From Lewinellaceae bacterium (GTDB lineage: Bacteria > Bacteroidota > Bacteroidia > Chitinophagales > Saprospiraceae): a stretch of DNA of 64,000 nucleotides. The number at the start of each line of letters is the position of its first letter. Within the stretch, counting starts at the first letter, position 1. Of the stretch, positions 59,106 through 64,000 are shown piece after piece. The position numbers and the translations under genes were made by a program. The notes under the pieces were generated by a model. The model worked only from the letters and a program-made list of their open reading frames with translations. It was not told where the DNA came from and ran no database searches. Where the stretch lies: assembly GCA_020636315.1 (NCBI GenBank), contig JACJYA010000013.1:62001-126000 (forward strand), in the 5' to 3' direction.

Positions 59106-60566
59106 TTACTTCACATAAGTGATCTTTATGGCGCCGGATCCGTAGCCTCTGGCTTCCGCATACACCAAATAAAGGCCGGCGGGAAGCCCGTCCATCTGAA
59201 AGGTATATTCCGGCCCGGAAAAAGTGCCCGACATCAGGATTTGTCCGAACGGGCTACATACAGAGTAATGGCCTGTTCTCGAAAGTGGCGCCGGTTGTTT
59301 CAGCGTTATGGTGTGAGCATGGCTGTCCCAAAGGATCTGAACCTGGCCATCCACGGGAGTTGCTTCTCTGGTGGAAACGGGCCCGTAATCGTGTTCCATC
59401 CACTCTACTCCTCCGGGCAGCAGCAGGTTGTTATCAAAGTCGAAAAAAGCGGCATTTTCATAGTGAGACCCCTGGCCCCATTCGGTATAGCAGGGGCTGG
59501 AAACCCAGGCGGGCTCCCAATATACCACTCCGATACCTCCGGCCTGCATGACGGCGGTAGTGAGATCGATCAGCCAGTCCCGCTGGTGCTCCGGGCTGGC
59601 GGGAGCATAATCCGGATGGGTGGTGTTGAAGAGGTTGTTGGCATTATCGTTCCAGCCGGTTGTCCAGATGTAGCCGGTTTCCACGATCATGACTTCCTTG
59701 TCCGGATATTGATCTTTGAGGGATTCAATGATATTCCGGGTATCCTCAATGTCGGTTGGCATGTGCCAGGGCCAGTAGTAAGACAGGCCGATGCAATCGA
59801 AGCCGGTTACCCCATTCGTTACAAAGCCATTGACGAGCCAACCGGCTTCGGCGGGGCCGGCGATATGGATCAACGTTTTTATTTCCTGGCCATGGAGTTG
59901 TTCTATGGCGTCCACAGCCTGTAAAGCCGAATTGAAGAGGATGACGTTTCGGTTCCAGTCTAAGGTCCAGGTTTGGTTGTCCTGAGGGGAGAGCAAAATG
60001 CCTTTGTTGGTTTCATTGCCGATCTGCACCATTTCGGGGAGCAGGCCGTTGGCATGTAGTTGGGAGAGGGTGCCGAAGATGTAGTTGTACAAAGAATCTT
60101 TCAGGATATCCGTATCGTCCACCACGGGCAGCCAGGCTTGCGGCGCCAACTGGTTGCCTGGGTCCGCCCACCGGTCCGAAAGGTGAAAATCGAGTAAAAC
60201 CTCCATTCCGTGGGCCTTTGCTCTGGCGATGGCCTTTTTTACATCATCAAGGTCGCTGTAGCGGGTTCCTTCATTCAGCCCGTCGTACCAGCTGGGGGTA
60301 TGCCAAAGCCGCAGCCGCACCAGGTTGCAACCGTGCCGCCGGAAGACGGCGTAAGGGTCTTCGGGTACCTGATCTTCGTAGTAAGTGACGCCGCAGTCTT
60401 CCATTTCATTGACGCGGGAGAGGTCGGCTCCGAAGTAGAAGGGCTGGCCGAAAAATGGGGTGGGAAAGATGAGAATCGCTCCGAACAGGAACAGAAGGCG
60501 CGCCAGTTTGGAAATACCGGCCAGTTCTTTTGAGGTGTGGAGATTTGATATTGAGATATTGGACAT
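59106..60566 (-). CDS. Secreted GH53 endo-beta-1,4-galactanase with T9SS tail
   Basis: 486 residues. The ATG at 60566 gives a plausible signal sequence (LARLLFLFGAILIFPTPFFG); the frame is open to 60659. The GH53 barrel is clear: FGADLSRVNEMEDCG, DPYAVFRRHGCNLVRLRLW, MEVLLDFHLSDRWADPGNQ, acid/base Glu185 in VQIGNETNKG and nucleophile Glu296 in VMIVETGY. It cuts beta-1,4-galactan side chains of type I arabinogalactan or pectin. The last 80 residues are a type A sorting tail (GLPAGLYLVYAEARG), so it is exported by T9SS. It is downstream of the GH38 gene on the same strand (104-base gap) and 19 bases upstream of the 58040 gene. Confidence 0.9.
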   Translation of the reverse strand: MSNISISNLHTSKELAGISKLARLLFLFGAILIFPTPFFGQPFYFGADLSRVNEMEDCGVTYYEDQVPEDPYAVFRRHGCNLVRLRLWHTPSWYDGLNEGTRYSDLDDVKKAIARAKAHGMEVLLDFHLSDRWADPGNQLAPQAWLPVVDDTDILKDSLYNYIFGTLSQLHANGLLPEMVQIGNETNKGILLSPQDNQTWTLDWNRNVILFNSALQAVDAIEQLHGQEIKTLIHIAGPAEAGWLVNGFVTNGVTGFDCIGLSYYWPWHMPTDIEDTRNIIESLKDQYPDKEVMIVETGYIWTTGWNDNANNLFNTTHPDYAPASPEHQRDWLIDLTTAVMQAGGIGVVYWEPAWVSSPCYTEWGQGSHYENAAFFDFDNNLLLPGGVEWMEHDYGPVSTREATPVDGQVQILWDSHAHTITLKQPAPLSRTGHYSVCSPFGQILMSGTFSGPEYTFQMDGLPAGLYLVYAEARGYGSGAIKITYVK

Positions 60567-60670
60567 GGCCTTTGGTTTATATGAACGAATGCTATCAGTG
60601 GTGGGCATAATGCTGGAGATGTTCCTTCTGCAAATTACAAATGAATGATCTTCCCTCAAAAATCCTCAAC

Positions 60671-63600
60671 TCATCGCTTGCCATCTGCTGTTACTCTTAC
60701 CGTCAGGATCTCCCATCCCTCCATTTTGATCCCGGTATCAAGGGGTTCCAGAATGGCCTCTTCGGGGTTGCTGCGGTACATCGGCCCTGCTTTATTATCC
60801 CCCCAGTTCAACTTTACGGTTGCGTCCCGTCCGGAGGTGTTGAACAGGCGGACGGACCAGCCGTTGCCGTCGCGGGCGGGCTTGAGGGAGGAGACAATGA
60901 TGGCCGGGCTGCCTTCCAGGGTGAACAGGGAGGGAAGGCTTTGCTGCCCTTCCTGCGCCGGAATGGGGATCAGCGGCTGGCTTTGCCCGATCCCGAACTT
61001 TTTGGCCTCGCTGCTGTCAAACCCCTGATGCGGGCGGATGGCGTACCGGAAGGCGGCGGGCCCTTCCTGATACCCTTTGTAGTTGACAAACCAGGCGTTG
61101 TTCATCACCCAGGAGAACAGCAGGTTGGAGGGGCGGTAGGTTTCCATCCATGGCCGGGCTTTCAGGTCATTCATCCAGTTCTGGCCGTACATGCCGCCGA
61201 TCTCCGCCAGGGGAGCGTCGAGGTTGGCCCAGGTTACCCCGATTTCGTCATTAGAAAGGTCCACCCATCGCTGAGGGCAGAAGAAGTTTTTATTGGCGCC
61301 TTTCAGCTGGTCCTGCTCCGGGCGCATCACTGCCCAGGCCAGGTCAATTCGGGCCTGGCTCTCCGGGATGTGGAAGGGGAAGGAAAAGCGGACGTTCTCA
61401 TCTTCCAGCACCTTTATTTTATCTACTGTATTCGTGATCCGGATCTGCTCCTGGCCGGCTGCCAGCTCGATTTCCTGCTGCAGGCCGTGTGCTCCCGGCG
61501 CGTCGGATTCGACCAGCAGGGAGGCCAGCAGGGGGCCGTTCTCTTTGATCCGGATCCGGGGATTGCTGTTCTTTTGTGGGTTGGCGGCATTGAGCCCGGT
61601 GTACCAGTATTCGTTGAAACCGTAGGGGTTCTCCTTATCCACCAGTTCCTTTCCCCGGTAGCTGATGCTGCTTATGGTTCCGGAGTCCTCGTCCACTACT
61701 ACCGTAATGGCTTCGTTTGAAAGCTGGGCTCCTTTTACCTCAACCGCCTTTCTTATCGTTTTCGGCGCGCCTTTTTTCAGTTTGTAACTTATTGCGCCAA
61801 AAGGGGGCACTTCCCGCGCTATAAAGGCCAGGCGCCCATCTGACAATATCTGGCTGGGCACTTCCTCCCCATCCGGCCCGGTGATGTACCGATCCCGCAC
61901 CATCCATTCTGCGGGCAGTTTCACCAGTTCGGTCCTTGGCCAGGAGGTGGTGTTGAAGACTATAAAGGCATCCAGAGGACGGACGGGGGCGCCCAGAGAA
62001 GTTTTCACTGCTTCGGCCGTTAGGGCCTGTGCCTGCCGGGCCGCGTCAAGGGCAAACCCCTGTTTGACTTCCCACTGGCTGGTTGCAAGGTCTCCGTCCG
62101 GGTCGGTTTTGCTGGTGATGGAACCCCAGGTGTGTTCGGAAAAGAGGACGACATTCGTCCAGGCTTCCTCGAAATCACTGGCGGGGTATTTTTCCGGGGC
62201 AAGCATGGCCCACAGGGCTTCCGCCTGCACCAACTGTTCAGCGGCATTGCGGCTGGCGGCCGTTTCTACAGCGGAAGAGGCGGCGCCATCCTCCCAGTAG
62301 GGCGTGAGGTCGCCGCGATAAGACGGCAATTCCTCTCCGTAATGCTTTTCAAAATCCCTGAACATTTCTATTGTAGTGGCGATCTTCAATTTGGGATAGG
62401 CGTACTTTTCGTTCCATTCGCGGACGAAGTCCGGCATATCCGTATCCGGGCCGCCATTGTCGGCCAGGGTATAGCGGAGCTGCACCAGGTCATAAGGGTA
62501 GCCTTCTTCATCCAGTTCATCCAGGAATTTCAGGATCGGAGTGCCGCCGGACTTCCGCAGCTTGCCGAGCAGCCAGTCGTGAAACCAGGAATAGCCGTGG
62601 CGGGTCATCCAGAAGAGCACCTTCTCCTTGCCGGAAGGAGATTCCCAGTAGAAGGGAATGTCTCCCCAGGCTTCAAAGGTGTGGCCGACCTGGTAACCGC
62701 CGTGGGCCAGGTGGGGCATGTGGTTGGGGCCGATCGAAAAATACCGGACGCCGTTCTGGGCCAGGGCGGGCACGATGCCCCAGGCGTACCCCGGCACATC
62801 GGTGATCATTGCGGATTCTACCGGGATGCCATATTCCCGTTCGATCCGGTTGGCGAAGCTCACGGCATGCATCAGCTCTTCGGGCCGCTGCAGGGCGGTG
62901 AGCTCGCTGCCGTAGAGGGCATCCAGGCCGATCCAGCCTTTCCGGACGGCATCGAGGAAGGCCTCCCGTTTTTCGGGAGAGGTGTTTTTCAGGTAGCCGT
63001 CAACCGCCCAGAGGACTTCCACGTTCCACCTGTACCGGGCGCCCTCCGGATAATCGGAGGTTTTGCGGGCCAGCTCGATGCCCTGCTCGAAATTGCGCCA
63101 TTGCATCTGTTCCACTTCCGCCTGTTTGTGGGTGAAACCGATGTCAACATGGGAGTGGGGAAGCAGATATACCTCGAAATGCCTTACCGGTTTGATCAGG
63201 ATGTCGTGCCCAGTAGTGGCTCCCGGCAGAACGATCTCCACCCGGGCGGAGGTGGGTGACTCCACCTGTTCAGTTAGAAAGGACAGTTTGTTCTCTCCGG
63301 GGTGCAGGGTGGTTGATATCTGTTTCTGTCCATTCATCAGGATGTCGGCGACAGCCGGAGCCCCCAGGTGGACGTGTTCGATGTTTACCGGCTGGCGGAG
63401 CGTTTCGCCATCTCTTACCAGAGCCGGCATGGCGTAAGCAAAAGAGGTGGCCTGCACCCGGTTCTGCATGGCCATATACCAGCCCGGGCCGCTCTCCGGC
63501 AGGGCAGTGAGCCTGATTCGCAGCGGTTTGCCGGCGGGAGCCATAGCCCGGGGCGCCGTCAGGAACATATAACCGAACAAGTCCCCCTTTTCCGGGTCGA

Positions 63601-64000
63601 TGAAAGAAGTGACAAAAGAGAGTTCGGCGCCCTGTTTCCCCCTGATGATCCAGTTTCGGCGGCTGGTATCCCCGACGGTTTCGAAAGTGAACAAGGGGGC
63701 GCCATTCAATTCCAGGGAAAATTGCATGGGGCGGCCGCCCGTCGTTTTGGACAGGCCGGCTTCCCATAGGAACGTCTGTTTATCTCTACTTCCTTCCGTC
63801 ATGGGATCCGTTTCGAATTCTATCCCTTTGTCCTTCCCCGGGGCCTGGAGGAACAAGGCGATGGCGCCGTCTTTCAGGTTGGGCAGGAAATCGAGGCGCT
63901 CGCCGGCCAGCGGAGTGGCGAAGCCCTGGGTAAATCCTTCGGAGCGAACAGGCCAAAGGTTATCCAGGGGCTGCATTTGCTGGGCTTTCAAGGCAATCGC
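60671..64000 (-). CDS. GH38-like alpha-mannosidase family protein (5' end outside window)
   Basis: 1109 codons are visible and the frame stays open past base 64000. The GH38 zinc motif HSHVDIGFTHKQ is at about 63135-63170 (plus-strand coordinates). WIGLDALYGSEL, then AMITDVPGYAWGI and EHTWGSIT are the further barrel and helix-bundle blocks. The C-terminal half is a beta-sandwich (ISYRGKELVDKENPYGFNEY, QPLIPIPAQEG). Alpha-mannosidases of this type cleave alpha-mannosides using zinc. Relatives with this unusual N-terminal beta domain (residues 1-280) also exist among uncharacterised heparinase-like sugar-acting proteins, so the substrate is uncertain. It heads the GH38-GH53 cluster. Confidence 0.8.
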   Translation of the reverse strand, partial: AIALKAQQMQPLDNLWPVRSEGFTQGFATPLAGERLDFLPNLKDGAIALFLQAPGKDKGIEFETDPMTEGSRDKQTFLWEAGLSKTTGGRPMQFSLELNGAPLFTFETVGDTSRRNWIIRGKQGAELSFVTSFIDPEKGDLFGYMFLTAPRAMAPAGKPLRIRLTALPESGPGWYMAMQNRVQATSFAYAMPALVRDGETLRQPVNIEHVHLGAPAVADILMNGQKQISTTLHPGENKLSFLTEQVESPTSARVEIVLPGATTGHDILIKPVRHFEVYLLPHSHVDIGFTHKQAEVEQMQWRNFEQGIELARKTSDYPEGARYRWNVEVLWAVDGYLKNTSPEKREAFLDAVRKGWIGLDALYGSELTALQRPEELMHAVSFANRIEREYGIPVESAMITDVPGYAWGIVPALAQNGVRYFSIGPNHMPHLAHGGYQVGHTFEAWGDIPFYWESPSGKEKVLFWMTRHGYSWFHDWLLGKLRKSGGTPILKFLDELDEEGYPYDLVQLRYTLADNGGPDTDMPDFVREWNEKYAYPKLKIATTIEMFRDFEKHYGEELPSYRGDLTPYWEDGAASSAVETAASRNAAEQLVQAEALWAMLAPEKYPASDFEEAWTNVVLFSEHTWGSITSKTDPDGDLATSQWEVKQGFALDAARQAQALTAEAVKTSLGAPVRPLDAFIVFNTTSWPRTELVKLPAEWMVRDRYITGPDGEEVPSQILSDGRLAFIAREVPPFGAISYKLKKGAPKTIRKAVEVKGAQLSNEAITVVVDEDSGTISSISYRGKELVDKENPYGFNEYWYTGLNAANPQKNSNPRIRIKENGPLLASLLVESDAPGAHGLQQEIELAAGQEQIRITNTVDKIKVLEDENVRFSFPFHIPESQARIDLAWAVMRPEQDQLKGANKNFFCPQRWVDLSNDEIGVTWANLDAPLAEIGGMYGQNWMNDLKARPWMETYRPSNLLFSWVMNNAWFVNYKGYQEGPAAFRYAIRPHQGFDSSEAKKFGIGQSQPLIPIPAQEGQQSLPSLFTLEGSPAIIVSSLKPARDGNGWSVRLFNTSGRDATVKLNWGDNKAGPMYRSNPEEAILEPLDTGIKMEGWEILTVRVTADGKR

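Overview
The window looks like chromosomal DNA of a Bacteroidota member, most likely in or near the class Saprospiria (Lewinella/Phaeodactylibacter/Haliscomenobacter-like). Several observations point there. Many secreted proteins end in type IX secretion (T9SS) type A or type B C-terminal sorting domains. There is a SprB-repeat surface protein. The E1 alpha and beta chains of a branched-chain 2-oxoacid dehydrogenase are fused. The linkage coaX - outer membrane protein - TPR protein is one I associate with this phylum. Several genes have Bacteroidota-type promoters (TTTG at -33, TAnnTTTG at -7). The DNA is moderately GC-rich apart from a short AT-rich scar near 42.4-43.0 kb. I saw no rRNA, tRNA, CRISPR array, prophage or intact insertion sequence.

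Layout. 0-8 kb: the cut 5' end of a secreted protein, a T9SS-exported animal-type haem peroxidase, an amidase-signature hydrolase and 2,4-dienoyl-CoA reductase. 8-15 kb: an uncharacterised soluble protein, an LeuT-fold sodium symporter overlapping a small membrane protein, a lipoprotein, a two-lobed aspartic protease, an MscS channel and a CvpA-like protein. 15-19 kb: serA-like dehydrogenase, pyrD, an overlooked 51-residue membrane protein and a second MscS-family channel. 19-29 kb: a chimeric carboxypeptidase-regulatory/plug-like/VWA surface protein with a structured leader, then the tight run purH-coaX-OMP-TPR, then convergent nadE. 28.8-32.7 kb: a VapBC-type toxin-antitoxin pair, dnaX and a Crp/Fnr regulator. 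32.8-38.9 kb: three secreted proteins on the minus strand, including a metalloprotease whose start codon lies in a (GT)8 tract. 39-48.4 kb: a UvrD-RecB-type helicase-nuclease, a gutted DUF4143 ATPase pseudogene, a prolyl oligopeptidase lipoprotein, a dienelactone hydrolase lipoprotein and the fused 2-oxoacid dehydrogenase E1. 48.7-54.7 kb: the SprB-repeat protein and a beta-propeller-like lipoprotein. 54.9-64 kb: two carbohydrate modules, a plus-strand epimerase-like/SMP-30/SDR cassette and a minus-strand GH38-GH53-unknown cluster.

The window mixes housekeeping genes (NAD, CoA, purine, pyrimidine and serine synthesis, the DNA polymerase clamp loader, branched-chain acid oxidation) with exported and polymer-degrading functions. 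That fits a particle- or algae-associated heterotroph.

The least expected content is between genes. There is a roughly 85-92 bp dispersed element in three copies with imperfect terminal inverted repeats, a family of GCGCTAAT/ATTAGCGC palindromes, two long-armed inverted repeats (28466-28587 and 53386-53492), and G-poor 7-8 bp tandem repeats at many loci. Some of these tandem repeats are translated inside genes (the dnaX linker and a channel tail). I found no single complete novel defence or biosynthetic system. The best candidates for new biology are these repeats, the structured RNA upstream of the VWA chimera, the hairpin leader of the E1 gene, and the symporter/small membrane protein pair.
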